NCBI RefSeq assembly: GCF_003023845.1
Contig: NZ_PYFT01000001.1
Span: 2,852,001-2,916,000, forward strand
DNA from: Adhaeribacter arboris
GTDB taxonomy: Bacteria > Bacteroidota > Bacteroidia > Cytophagales > Hymenobacteraceae
Reading direction: 5' to 3'
Length of the DNA stretch: 64,000 nucleotides
The translations under genes and the position numbers were made by a program. Shown here piece after piece: positions 1 to 8,992 of the stretch. The notes below the pieces were generated by a model. That model had not been told where the DNA came from. It was given only the letters and a program-made list of their open reading frames with translations, and made no database searches. The first letter of the stretch is position 1. The number at the start of each line of letters is the position of its first letter.

Positions 1-921
1 GTTTTAACCATTACCATTACCTTGGTAGCCGCTCTGGTAACCGGGCTCCTCGCCTTTTGGGTAATCACTAAAAACTTAAATCAAATTATACAAACGGTGA
101 AGCAATTCCGGGAAGGCGACTGGCAGGCCCGGATTCCTTTCCAAGAAAAAGGCGAATTAGGTGAGTTGGCTGCTACCTTTAACGAGATGGCCGATACCTT
201 GCTCCGCAACGTGGAAGAATTAAATCGCACCGAGAAATTGCGGCGGGAATTAATCGGCAATATTTCTCATGACTTGCGTACGCCGCTAGCCGCCGTTCAT
301 GGCTACGCCGAAACCATGCTCCTGAAACAAGAAACCCTGACGGCCGCGGAACGAAACCAATACACCAGTGTCATTTTGCAGAGCAGCGAACGCTTAAAAA
401 AACTGGTTAATGCTTTATTTGAACTCTCGAAACTGGAAGCGAAAGAAGTACAGGTCCAACCCGAGCCTTTTGTCATTGCTGAGTTAATGCAGGAAGTCCT
501 CCAGGAATTTACCCTAACGGCGCAACACAAGGGCCTTCAGCTTGTCTGCACGCAGTGCAAAAATCCAGCGCGGGTATCCGCCGATATTGGTTTAATCGAA
601 AGAGTACTGCAAAATCTTTTGGATAATGCGCTTAAGTACACTCCATCCGGCGGTACGGTAATCCTGCGGCTTACCCAACAGCAACAGATGCTGGAAATAA
701 GCGTGACGGATACGGGTCCGGGGATCCCCGACACGTTACTACCCTATTTATTTGATCATTACCAGCGCTATTCGCAGGCCCCTACCGAAGGAGCGGGTTT
801 AGGCTTGGTGATTGTAAAAAAGATTTTAGAGCTGCATCAGACTCAGATTTTTGTCAGCAGTAAGTTAGGCCAGGGCACTCGTTTCTGGTTTCAATTACCT
901 TGCTACCAACCGGCCGTTTAA
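1..921 (+). CDS. Sensor histidine kinase, 3' part (5' end outside window)
   Basis: The reading frame is open from base 1, so the true start lies upstream. The visible part has the end of a hydrophobic membrane segment, then a HAMP-type linker (about residues 20-75 of the visible part), a HisKA domain with the phospho-acceptor in NISHDLRTPL, and a HATPase_c domain with N-box NLLDNALKYTP, G1 box DTGPGIPD and G2 box GAGLGLVIVKK. It is therefore a membrane-bound class I kinase that would autophosphorylate on His and pass the phosphate to a response regulator. No regulator gene is visible downstream; it may lie upstream. The signal sensed is unknown because the sensor part is not in the window. 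Confidence 0.93.
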   Translation, partial: VLTITITLVAALVTGLLAFWVITKNLNQIIQTVKQFREGDWQARIPFQEKGELGELAATFNEMADTLLRNVEELNRTEKLRRELIGNISHDLRTPLAAVHGYAETMLLKQETLTAAERNQYTSVILQSSERLKKLVNALFELSKLEAKEVQVQPEPFVIAELMQEVLQEFTLTAQHKGLQLVCTQCKNPARVSADIGLIERVLQNLLDNALKYTPSGGTVILRLTQQQQMLEISVTDTGPGIPDTLLPYLFDHYQRYSQAPTEGAGLGLVIVKKILELHQTQIFVSSKLGQGTRFWFQLPCYQPAV

Positions 922-1257
922 TTATATAGATTTTACATTTTTTAGCTATTAGTCTGGAAATTTTTAATCTCAAAGCTCGGACTATTTTTATAGCTCATCT
1001 TAACCGTTCTATTAGGCATGCTTGCCTTTCTTTTCCCCTCAGTATCTTAGGTGGTCAAACACCCAAGTAAGTTCTTCTCTTCTTGTCAAGTATTATCCTG
1101 GACTAAAATCTTACTCTACAGTAAAAAATAATCCCTACTATCCCCTTGTATTTTACTAGTATAAAAGCTTTATCCTTTCGTGACACTTTCGTGATAACTG
1201 GCTGAATAGTATGCCGTTTTTTGATTGTATCCTTCCCGTTAACTTACTTAAACTATC
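922..1257. other. Intergenic region between kinase and spondin-like gene
   Basis: AT-rich 336-bp gap. I see no convincing ORF, strong hairpin or RNA gene. It must contain the promoter of the downstream lipoprotein gene, but I cannot place a TTG/TAnnTTTG pair with confidence. Confidence 0.5.
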
Positions 1258-2571
1258 ATGAAAGAATCCCTTTATCTGAAAAAAAATTGTTATTTGGTAG
1301 CCATGGCGCTACTACCCATTCTCCTTTCGGCCTGTGAACAAGATGATGAGGGGACGCCAGTGGTAAGTCAACCCGTTACTATTACCGTAGAAAACGTATT
1401 ACACTCCCAACCGCTGGTTGAATCCGGTACCTTTCAGGGCACCGGTACGCCGGCCTTAATTTTGCCTGGTCAGTCCACTTCCTTCCAGTTTTCGGCCGCC
1501 AAAGGAGAAGCGGTCACCTTTGCTACGATGTATGGCTGGTCCAACGATTTGTTCTTTGCTCCCGTCAATCCGGGTATACCCGTCTACCAGGCCAATGGAA
1601 CCCCGATAGAAGGCGATGTCTCGGCTCAAGTTAGACTATGGGACAATGGCACGCGAATCAACCAAGCCCCAGGAGCCAGTGTCAACCATCCGGGAATAGC
1701 GGAAACTAAAAACATTGCCGAAGTGAATGGCAGTGATGCCCAAGGCAACAGTTATGTACCGGCCTCCCAACTGGTGAAAGCTACCCTTAAATACGAAGGA
1801 AATTCCGTTTTTACGCTCACTTTAGAAAATACTTCCGGCGGTACGGCTAATGAAACGCCCCTTAGTCCCGGCGTTTGGGCCGTGTCTTATATTGTGGGCG
1901 GTAACTTGCTCAATGCCGCCCCCTTGTACACGAGCGGTCAGCCTACGGCCAACGGGCTTACCAATATTGCCGAGATGGGAAATAATGCCCCATTGAACAC
2001 GTATTTAGGCACCATAACCGGCATTTTTACTCCCCTTTCGCCGGTACTGGTGGTAATTTATAATGGCATCGACAACCCGATTTATAAAGCGGGCGAACTG
2101 GATCGTGGCCAAGGGCTGAGGCCTCTGGCGCAGAAGGGGAATGCCGATACGTTGGCGGCTTATCTAACCGGTAAACCAGGCATTAAAGCCGTATATGTGT
2201 TACCTGCCCCCACTACTAAAGTTTTGCTGCCGGTGATTGGTTCGCAGGCGGGAGGCAAGGTGTCGCAAGCTATTATGGTAGCACCGGACGACCGCCTGGC
2301 AATTGCTACGATGTATGGTTTTTCGAATGACTGGTTTTTCGCTACAGCGGATAACGGTGTGGATGCCATGCAAAGAGGAGACATTTCCTCCAGTATTCAT
2401 TTGTATGATAACGGCACGGCTCTCAACCAGTTTCCCGGGGCGGGTATTACCCAGTTTAATTTAGCCGGCACTCCGCTTAAAGAAAGTCAACCTTTAGCCG
2501 CCGTTCCTAACCCCAATGACTTTACTACTTTACCAACTATCCCCAACATGATTCGGGTAGAACTTAAGTAA
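1258..2571 (+). CDS. Spondin-domain-like lipoprotein with internal duplication
   Basis: 437 residues. The N-terminus is basic, then hydrophobic, and ends in LLSACEQDDE, a lipobox with Cys26 as the likely acylated residue, so the protein is probably anchored on an outer membrane face. Two related blocks are visible: about residues 85-145 (FATMYGWSNDLFFAP ... LWDNGTRINQAPG) and about 350-400 (IATMYGFSNDWFFAT ... LYDNGTALNQFPG). This pattern fits the bacterial spondin_N-like family. The function in bacteria is unknown to me. It lies upstream of, and convergent to, a flavin reductase-like gene and an ECF sigma factor, so a link to that sigma factor is possible but not shown. Confidence 0.75.
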   Translation: MKESLYLKKNCYLVAMALLPILLSACEQDDEGTPVVSQPVTITVENVLHSQPLVESGTFQGTGTPALILPGQSTSFQFSAAKGEAVTFATMYGWSNDLFFAPVNPGIPVYQANGTPIEGDVSAQVRLWDNGTRINQAPGASVNHPGIAETKNIAEVNGSDAQGNSYVPASQLVKATLKYEGNSVFTLTLENTSGGTANETPLSPGVWAVSYIVGGNLLNAAPLYTSGQPTANGLTNIAEMGNNAPLNTYLGTITGIFTPLSPVLVVIYNGIDNPIYKAGELDRGQGLRPLAQKGNADTLAAYLTGKPGIKAVYVLPAPTTKVLLPVIGSQAGGKVSQAIMVAPDDRLAIATMYGFSNDWFFATADNGVDAMQRGDISSSIHLYDNGTALNQFPGAGITQFNLAGTPLKESQPLAAVPNPNDFTTLPTIPNMIRVELK

Positions 2572-2784
2572 CCTTTCCTTTTCTGAGAAACCTACAACAG
2601 GCATGGGACCATAAGCAGATGTCTGTTTTAGGTTTAAACCGTCTCCGGGCAAAATGAAGAAGAAGCAAGCTCCATAGGAATGTGGACCGCATTTTTCCAA
2701 CCAAGAGCCCTTTTACTTTTCAACCTACCTAACGAAAACCTACTTATCCTATTTCTTAATCTTTTTTTCTTCCATCTTGTATAA

Positions 2785-3369
2785 TTATGGCTTGGAAATA
2801 AATTCAAGGATTTGCTTCACCATCTTTTCCGCTGTGCTGGTATACTCCTCTTCATATTTTTGTAAGAGTTCTTCCCGGGAGATAATTGTCCCTTTAGCCT
2901 GTTTTTCCCATAACACCGATAAAGTGGTATAAGGCGGCAGAATCAATCCAATGGCATTAAAAAAATTGCTCAGGTTGGCAATGATATGTTGGGCCCCATC
3001 CGAATCACCTGTAATAATAATACCGCCTATTTTTCCTTCTAACCGCGAGGGTTTGCCTGCCAGTACTTCATCATGGAGTTCATCGAGCCGTTCGATTACT
3101 TTTTGAATTTCCGAAGATTGATTGTTCCACCAAATGGGAGTGGCAAAGAGGAGAATGTCCGCTGTTAACAGTTGTTCTAAAATCTGGGGCCAATCATCCC
3201 CCGAACCCATATTACTGTAAGTTCCGGGTAGAATTTGATAATTCACCAGCTTGATGATCGTACAATCAATCTTTTGCTGGCGCAAAAAACCGGCAAAGAA
3301 CTCCGATAAGACTTCGGTATTAGATAAGCCTTCCTTTTTTAAAGTTCCTAGTAAAATAATAGCCTTCAT
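2785..3369 (-). CDS. NAD(P)H-dependent FMN reductase-like flavodoxin-fold protein
   Basis: 194 residues. The N-terminus MKAIILLGTLKKEGLSNTEVL has the beta-strand plus phosphate-binding loop that grips FMN in the flavodoxin fold. The centre has ADILLFATPIWWNNQSSEIQKVIERLDE, the typical P-W segment around the flavin ring of NADPH-dependent FMN reductases, and later IIITGDSDGAQHI. The length fits the family. It probably reduces flavin or quinone-like substrates in the cytoplasm; the substrate is not deducible. It lies 56 bp downstream of the sigma factor gene on the same strand and may be co-transcribed. Confidence 0.85.
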   Translation of the reverse strand: MKAIILLGTLKKEGLSNTEVLSEFFAGFLRQQKIDCTIIKLVNYQILPGTYSNMGSGDDWPQILEQLLTADILLFATPIWWNNQSSEIQKVIERLDELHDEVLAGKPSRLEGKIGGIIITGDSDGAQHIIANLSNFFNAIGLILPPYTTLSVLWEKQAKGTIISREELLQKYEEEYTSTAEKMVKQILEFISKP

Positions 3370-3425
3370 CTGATAGGGGTGATTAATCGGTTCCTAATAA
3401 TAATACTGCCTATGCTTTACTTCTT

Positions 3426-3947
3426 TTAAATTAATTTCCGCAAGCGTTGCAGTGCCTGGCGGGCCCGAGTCTTAACCGTGCCTAAAGGAATAGAAAGCTG
3501 CTGGGCAATTTCACTTTGCGTATATCCTTCGAAATACATCAAGTAAATAATAGTTTTATGTGGGATAGCTAATTGGTCGACTACCTTTCTCAGGCCAATA
3601 TGCTCCGGCCGAAAGCCCTCATGCCCCAGCCGCTCCGCTAAGCTACTTGCCTCTTTTTTCTGGGTTTTTAGCTCTTGTAAATAGGTCCGGGAACGGGTTT
3701 TATCAATGGCTAAATGCCGGGCGATGTTGATGAGCCAAGTAAATAATCTGCCCTTGGCCTGGTCATAGAGATGAAAAGTAATCCAGATTTTAAGAAAGCA
3801 TTCCTGCAGCACATCTTCCGCCGTTGGTTCGGCCCGGACGATGCGTAAAATTATTCCGTACAGGGCGGGAGAATAAGCTTGATAGAGGGCGGTGAGAGCC
3901 GCCGAGTCTTGGGCTTGCAGGGCCTGGATTAATTCAGTCTCGGCCAT
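3426..3947 (-). CDS. ECF-type RNA polymerase sigma factor
   Basis: 173 residues from the ATG giving MAETELIQAL; a frame extending to 4022 adds an unlikely leader. Region 2 is visible (YSPALYGIILRIVRAEPTAEDVLQECFLKIW, with the DVLQ core helix) and region 4 near the C-terminus (IIYLMYFEGYTQSEIAQQLSIPLGTVKTRARQALQRLRK) forms the -35-binding helix-turn-helix. The spacing and size are typical of ECF sigma factors. No anti-sigma gene is evident beside it; the convergent spondin-like lipoprotein and the FMN-reductase-like gene are the nearest partners. Confidence 0.9.
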   Translation of the reverse strand: MAETELIQALQAQDSAALTALYQAYSPALYGIILRIVRAEPTAEDVLQECFLKIWITFHLYDQAKGRLFTWLINIARHLAIDKTRSRTYLQELKTQKKEASSLAERLGHEGFRPEHIGLRKVVDQLAIPHKTIIYLMYFEGYTQSEIAQQLSIPLGTVKTRARQALQRLRKLI

Positions 3948-4022
3948 CGGGGGTTCTGTAGCCAGTGGTTGGCAATAGGTTACCTCCCGGGTGGGTAGCA
4001 GGAGCAGGGATTCTGGAAACAA

Positions 4023-4469
4023 GGAATGGTTGGTTAAAGGATTCTACGGACAATTATTTTCACTCGTATGCGCACTCTAACAACCAAGCGGCAGATAAAC
4101 CTGTTTACTCCATCAGCAATCAGATAAACTTCTTAAATAAGTCACAATATATTTAATACGGAATAGAAAAATAAAGTTAAGTAAATAATTAAGTTTTTAT
4201 ATATTTTCTCTAACCGTACCTTTCTACGAAAATAATCGTGCGAAACTCCTTGGGGTAAATTCGGTAATCCGATTCTTCTCCCATGATTATATAAGTCCAA
4301 TAAGTACATTTATGATAGATGACTTAAATGCAATCTCCATCAGAAAAACGGCTTTTTTACGAGAAAAAATCTATTTACCTATTCCCAAGCAAGATAATGT
4401 CTCTAAATTTTTATTAATCACTTTTGAGGACTAGCTCTTATTGAATTTAATCTAATAGTATCAAATAAT
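4023..4469. other. Intergenic region downstream of broken permease
   Basis: AT-rich gap between the sigma factor start region and the 3' end of the permease gene. A 63-codon frame runs through its left part but shows no recognisable features and starts inside the sigma factor leader, so I do not call it. No clear terminator hairpin is seen. Confidence 0.4.
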
Positions 4470-5451
4470 TTATTCTGATCTCAGATTTAGTACTGGGTTG
4501 CTTAACGCGGCTTTTACCGATTGAAAAGTCATCGTTAAAACCGCTAAGGCTAAAACTAAGGCAGTTGTTATCACAAATACCGAGGGGAGAATGGGCGTTC
4601 TATACGCAAACTCTTCTAACCATTTACTCATCACATACCAGGTAATGGGGGTTGCTAGTAGCGAAGCCAATAGCACGGGCTTGATAAATTGCTTTAGTAA
4701 TTCGGCCGTAATACTCAGTACAGTGGCGCCTAATACCTTTCTAATGGCAATTTCTTTAATCCTTAGCTGAATGGTATACAAGGAAAGGCCTAGAATGCCC
4801 AAGCAAGCAATAAAGATAGCTAAGAATGAAAAATAGCTGAATATGACCCCTAATTTTGTCTCACTGGTATACATAGCGTTTAAGGTATCATCCAAAAAGG
4901 TATATTCCAGCGATTGCTTCGGGGCTAAGCTGGTAAATTTTTTAGCTACTTCTTTTAGGACCTGATCGGCATTTTTTTGGTTAAAACGCAAGTATAAATA
5001 TTGTAGCCGGTTGGGAAAATAGTGTAGCACTAAGGGCTGCACAGTTGTTTTTAGCGGGGTTATATTAAAGTTTTGGACCACGCCCACTACCTTTCCCTTT
5101 TTCAATACGGTATTAGGCTGTACCCATTGAATAGTGGTACCAATGGCTGCTTCTGATTTTTGATACCCTAGCTTTTTTACGGCTTCTTCATTGATGAGGA
5201 AACCTTCCGTTTTATCTAATGCCATTTTCTCACTAAAATCCCTGCCTGCCACAATTTTCATTTTCATGGTGCGGATAAAGTCCAGGTCAGTAAATAGCAT
5301 TTGCATCGATTGGGCTTGGCTTAGATTAGAACTACCATCGTTCACCTGGTTAATCGGAATATTGGCACTTGGAATAGAGGAGGAGGCACTTACGGAATAA
5401 ACTGAGCCATCTGCTAGTAACGAGTTTTTGAAAGTAGCCAAGCGGGTGGAA

Positions 5452-5460
5452 TCCATATCC
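5452..5460. repeat. IS1 target site duplication, left copy
   Basis: TCCATATCC immediately left of the element terminus GGTAGTGG. The same nine bases occur at the other end, at 6246-6254. Confidence 0.93.
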
Positions 5461-6245
5461 GGTAGTGGTAAAGAAAGTATGATGGGATAAAAAGAGGCAG
5501 TGAAGTGTTTAAGATGATGGAATGTTCGAAGTTCAGATCAAAATAAACTGTCCCCACTGCCAGAGCAGCAAGGTAGTAAAAAATGGCAAGAAAAAGAATG
5601 GTTCTCAGAACCTTCTATGTCGTAATTGCCAGAAGCAATTTCAGCCAATATATCGCTATAGAGGAGCGGATCCGACTACCAAGCGGTTGATACGGCGTCT
5701 TCTGGAAAGAAATAATGGTGTTCGTGACATTGAAAAGTTGCTGGAAGTGAGTAGAAAGTGTGTGCTAAGCAACTTGTGCCGACAGGGGAATGCCCTTAAG
5801 ATTCAACCAACCCAAAAGCATTATAGATCCGTACAGATCGATGAAGTCTGGAGCTTTGTCGGAAAGCGCAAGAAAGGAAAATACTGGTTGTTGTATGCTT
5901 ACTGTCCCCAAACAGATGAAGTACTGGCTTATAGTTGTGGCGGCCGAAGCGCTAAAACAGTACGCCAGCTACTCAAAAAGCTAAAAGGAGTGGAAATAGA
6001 ACAATATTGTACTGATCATTGGAAAGCGTTTGCTCAGGTAATCCCCCGACAAAGCACACGATAGGAAAAGCTTACACTAAAAACATAGAAGGCGTGAATA
6101 CTTGCATCAGAGCCAGAAACAGACGGTTCGTCAGAAAAACAACCTGCTTCTCCAAAAAGAAGGAAAACCATTTAGCAAGTCTAAACCTGATGTTTGACTA
6201 TCGCAATAGACATAAAGCCAAACATCATACTTTGTAGTCCACAAC
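5461..6245 (+). mobile_element. IS1-family insertion sequence, 785 bp
   Basis: The left end starts GGTAGTGGTAAAGAAAGTAT and the right end, read on the minus strand, starts GTTGTGGACTACAAAGTATG. The two ends share AAAGTATGATG plus several outer bases, giving imperfect terminal inverted repeats of about 23-24 bp; GGT at the tip is typical of IS1. A perfect 9-bp target duplication flanks it. It carries one transposase frame broken by a -1 shift. It sits inside, and antisense to, the permease gene. Confidence 0.93.
5522..6237 (+). CDS. IS1-family transposase, interrupted by a -1 frameshift
   Basis: The first frame (5522-6064) has a zinc-ribbon-like N-terminus (CPHC ... CRNC), an HTH-like segment and the first catalytic acidic residues in the IDEVWSF and TDHWKAF blocks. 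The rest (KHTIGKAYTKNIEGVNT, RNRRFVRKTTCFSKK, then HKAKHH) is read in the -1 frame up to 6237. The two frames overlap around a run of five C at about 6044-6049. IS1 itself uses a programmed -1 shift on an A6C heptamer, but no such heptamer is seen at this place, so a mutation or sequencing slip is equally possible. Joined, the product would be about 230 residues, as expected for the family. Confidence 0.88.
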
Positions 6246-6254
6246 TCCATATCC
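6246..6254. repeat. IS1 target site duplication, right copy
   Basis: TCCATATCC directly after the right terminus, identical to 5452-5460. Both copies encode the GATATGGA of the permease codons K-D-M-D. Confidence 0.93.
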
Positions 6255-7692
6255 TTGGGTAGCGTTAGAATAACTACATTTTCTCGGTCGAACCCGAGGT
6301 TTTTACTCTTTAAAAAATTAAGTTGATGATTGACTAAAAAGGTACCAGCAATAAGCCCCATGGACACTACAAATTGGAGAGTAACCAGGAAGAGTCTAAG
6401 GGATAGACCTTTCCTAGAATTACTAAACTTGCCTTTGAGTACTTCCGTGGGTTTAAAAGCCGATAGTATTACCGCCGGGTAAAGACCCGCCAGTATACCT
6501 ACGACTAATACTAAGCCAATCAATACGAAGGTAAGTAAGGGATTATGGACAAAATCGATCGTTAAGCTGCGCTCCGCCACGCGGTTGAATAAGGGCAAGG
6601 CCAAATAAGCCATAGCAATAGCTATAATCAAAGCTAATAGGGCAAAGAGGGTAGTCTCCGTTAAAAACTGTTGTAGCAGTTGCCTTTTCTCCGCCCCTAC
6701 TACTTTTCGGAGCCCCACTTCTTTGGCTCGGGTCAGGGAGCGGGCCGTAGACAAATTGGTAAAGTTAAAACAGGCTAGAAGTAAGACAAACAAGGCAACA
6801 CAAGCAAACGCATAGACATAGGTTATATTTCCATTCGTTCCTATTTCCCCGACCAGGTTGGAGCGTAAATGAATATCGGTAAGAGGCTGTAAATGGATGT
6901 CCTGTTTGCCATCGGCACTAGGATTGTTCAAAATGTACCGCTTCACAAAAGCAGGAAATTTGTTTTCTAAGCTGTTAGCGGCTGTGTTACTATTTAATAC
7001 TACATAACTCTGAAACATGTGAAAGGACCATAATCCGCTTAGGTCTCCCAGCGTTGCCAGGGATACCAGAGAACTAAACGCAAAATGGGAATTAGCCGGC
7101 ATTGGCCTGGCTAGAGCAGTCACTTCTACCGTAAGATTTCTGCCAAAAGAGTTGATGCTAAGGGTTTTTCCAATGGGATTCGTATGGCCAAAATACTTTT
7201 TAGCGGTTTCACTAGTTAAGATGATGCTATTAGGACGTTCCAGTGCCCGCTTCACCTCTCCCTTTTCCAAACTAATAGTAAAAACATCGAATAGAGTGGA
7301 ATCGGCATAAAGCAAATTGTTTTCAAAAAATTGTTGTTCGCCAGGAGGGCCGATCAATGCTTTTTCGTCTTTTAATAGTCGAGTGTAACTTTTAATTTCC
7401 GGGTAATCTTTTTTCATTAAGGGTGCCCAAGGAGCGGGGGTTACGGCTAAATGGGTACTACCATTACTCCCGTCCATGGCTGATGTTATCCGGTAAATAT
7501 CCTTGGCCTGTACATGAAAGCGATCATAGCTCTGCTCGTGTTGAATAAAAAGAAACATGAGAATACAGCACGCCAGACCAACCGAAAGGCCTAAAATATT
7601 AATAAGAGAAAAAACCTTGTTTTTCCACAGGGTGCGACTAGCGATTAGTAAATAGTTTTTCCACATACTTAAAGCAACTATAAGTAAATAAT

Positions 7693-8217
7693 TTAGGGTA
7701 CTATTTTCTTGAAGAATAACTTGTTCAGAGTCAAGTCATCCTTTTTTATCGGGTTAGGGAGGATGATGCCCAACCCAAAAGCAGTGGTTTCATTATCATT
7801 TTTATTAATAAAAGCACCTTCCCAGACTTCCTCTTTACCGTCGCTCATTTTCAGGGTGGCTTTAAAGTAAGCGTCTTGGATCTGAACCAAATCGGAAGTG
7901 ACCTTCCTGGAATCAGGATAGCTGAGAATAGCTCGGATATTATTTCCCGTCTCCCTTTTTAATTCTAGTCGTGTTCCTTGATTTTCATCGACGTATTGGC
8001 CTATGTAAAAGGTAGACTCGTTACTGATGACCGGAGTCGAATGGATTACTTTACTCTTTTCCTTGACAATGCCATATTTTTCTTCCCTCTTATATTTTGA
8101 TTTGCTAAAGGCATTACTAGCAAAGAAGGCCGCTTTTTCTTTGGGGCTCAAGCCTTGGCTAATGGCAGAAGAGTGGGTCAGAAGAAAAGTAATTAGCCCC
8201 AAAAAGAAGATTTTCAT
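7693..8217 (-). CDS. Small secreted protein of unknown function
   Basis: 174 residues. The N-terminus MKIFFLGLITFLLTHSSAIS is a signal peptide, with a probable cleavage after SAIS or SQG. The mature part is charged, with alternating strand-like segments (FYIGQYVD, RLELKRETG, YFKATLKM, VWEGAFI) and no cysteines, so a small periplasmic or secreted beta-rich protein is likely. I do not recognise a family. It ends 27 bp upstream of the permease start and is probably co-transcribed with that permease. Confidence 0.7.
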   Translation of the reverse strand: MKIFFLGLITFLLTHSSAISQGLSPKEKAAFFASNAFSKSKYKREEKYGIVKEKSKVIHSTPVISNESTFYIGQYVDENQGTRLELKRETGNNIRAILSYPDSRKVTSDLVQIQDAYFKATLKMSDGKEEVWEGAFINKNDNETTAFGLGIILPNPIKKDDLTLNKLFFKKIVP

Positions 8218-8335
8218 ACGCTTATTCTTAAAGGATTGAAGATATTATCGGATGTGAACAACCAGATTTTATAGATATCCTCTTTAGGAATCCCATAATT
8301 TATGCCAAATAAAACTAATTGATTATCATTGTATT

Positions 8336-8533
8336 GTGATGAATGAAGAGTCAAAGATTGTATCACTTCCGAACAAAAACTGTTCGGAAGTGATACAGAA
8401 GAAAGAAAATAATAAATTTAAAATAGAAAGGTTTGCTAAGATTAGCGATAAGAAGAAAACGATTCCTTTTACTGCAACCAGTAGTCTTTTAGCAAGAATA
8501 CCTTCAGCAGAGCGTTTTTGTCAAATGAAATAG
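8336..8533 (+). CDS. Doubtful small ORF spanning the inverted repeat
   Basis: 65 codons, lysine-rich, no recognisable domain. The perfect inverted repeat 8360-8396 lies inside its first third and would be read as part of the protein. The ORF may be accidental. I include it only because it is the only frame in the 770-bp gap between the secreted protein gene and the next CDS. Confidence 0.25.
   Translation: MMNEESKIVSLPNKNCSEVIQKKENNKFKIERFAKISDKKKTIPFTATSSLLARIPSAERFCQMK
8360..8396. repeat. Perfect 16-bp inverted repeat with 5-base loop
   Basis: GTATCACTTCCGAACA (8360-8375), loop AAAAC, TGTTCGGAAGTGATAC (8381-8396), with no mismatch. There is no T-run after either arm, so it is not a typical terminator. 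It could form a DNA cruciform or an RNA hairpin, or act as a protein-binding site. It lies about 400 bp from the probable prophage boundary. Confidence 0.9.
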
Positions 8534-8761
8534 CTCTTTTTATCTGGGACTATTTACTTGCAAAAGCCATTTTACAATGACCTATGCAGAAGGGATAAAG
8601 AGAGTTGCATGATGAAAACAAAGACATTAAATAAATTCGTGTTTGGTAGTATAACCTATCCCTAACAAAGCTCTTATTTAATAAGCTAAGTTATTGTATT
8701 AATGAAAAACGGTTATATCTATAATAAATTAGTGTCCGAAATATGTCCGAAGAAAATAAAA

Positions 8762-8790
8762 AACCCTTTTAGGAGTTACCTAAAAGGGTT
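8762..8790. terminator. Hairpin beside the attachment site
   Basis: AACCCTTTTAGG (8762-8773) pairs perfectly with CCTAAAAGGGTT (8779-8790), loop AGTTA. An A-run precedes it on the plus strand, so it would read as a stem followed by T residues for leftward transcription. Confidence 0.7.
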
Positions 8791-8794
8791 AGCT

Positions 8795-8811
8795 GTGATC
8801 CCGCTGGGGAT
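8795..8811. other. Probable prophage attachment site (tRNA 3'-end remnant)
   Basis: GTGATCCCGCTGGGGAT resembles the reverse complement of the last bases of a tRNA gene (ATCCCAGCGGGATCAC), but the rest of a tRNA is missing. Tyrosine integrases often recombine within tRNA 3' ends and leave such a piece at one prophage end. Host-type genes lie to the left and phage genes to the right. The exact core and the other copy cannot be checked because the far end is outside the window. Confidence 0.55.
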
Positions 8812-8893
8812 TGCTTTATTATTACAATAAGTTAATAATGAACAATTTAATATAAGCTGCTGACGTAAAAACTAACGTCTAAATAAGAAAACA

Positions 8894-8927
8894 CGAAAAA
8901 AGCACCCGAATATCAGGTGCTTTAAAA
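8894..8927 (-). terminator. Terminator of the leftward gene at 8993
   Basis: On the minus strand AAAGCACC pairs with GGTGCTTT around a nine-base loop and is followed by a T-run. It lies 66 bp after the stop codon of the leftward 8993 gene. Confidence 0.75.
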
Positions 8928-8992
8928 TGGGTTTCATCAATTTGGCTTTCACCAAACCAACCCTCTAAATTACGTTATTTTCCCCATAAAGG

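Larger units (their letters stand above)
4470..7666 (-). pseudogene. FtsX/MacB-type ABC transporter permease split by IS1 element
   Basis: The N-terminal piece (7666 down to about 6246) begins MWKNYLLIASRTLWKNKVF, with the first membrane helix, a periplasmic MacB_PCD-like domain and a three-helix FtsX block ending near PKDMEL. The C-terminal piece (about 5460 down to 4470) resumes at DMDSTRLATFKNS, has a second periplasmic stretch and the last FtsX helices. Removing the 785-bp insertion and one 9-bp repeat joins the halves in frame as LPKDMDSTRLATF and gives 800 residues, the normal length of this Bacteroidota family. The gene is therefore disrupted recently, with no other visible damage. Its role was probably export coupled to a separate ATPase, not present here. 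Confidence 0.93.

Noticed and set aside
3965-4156. Small rightward ORF overlapping the sigma factor leader
   Set aside because: No domain, no start signals, antisense to the sigma factor gene start; likely a chance frame.
8534-8990. Integrase gene at the left prophage end
   Set aside because: All frames in this gap are short. The integrase is expected at the other end, outside the window.
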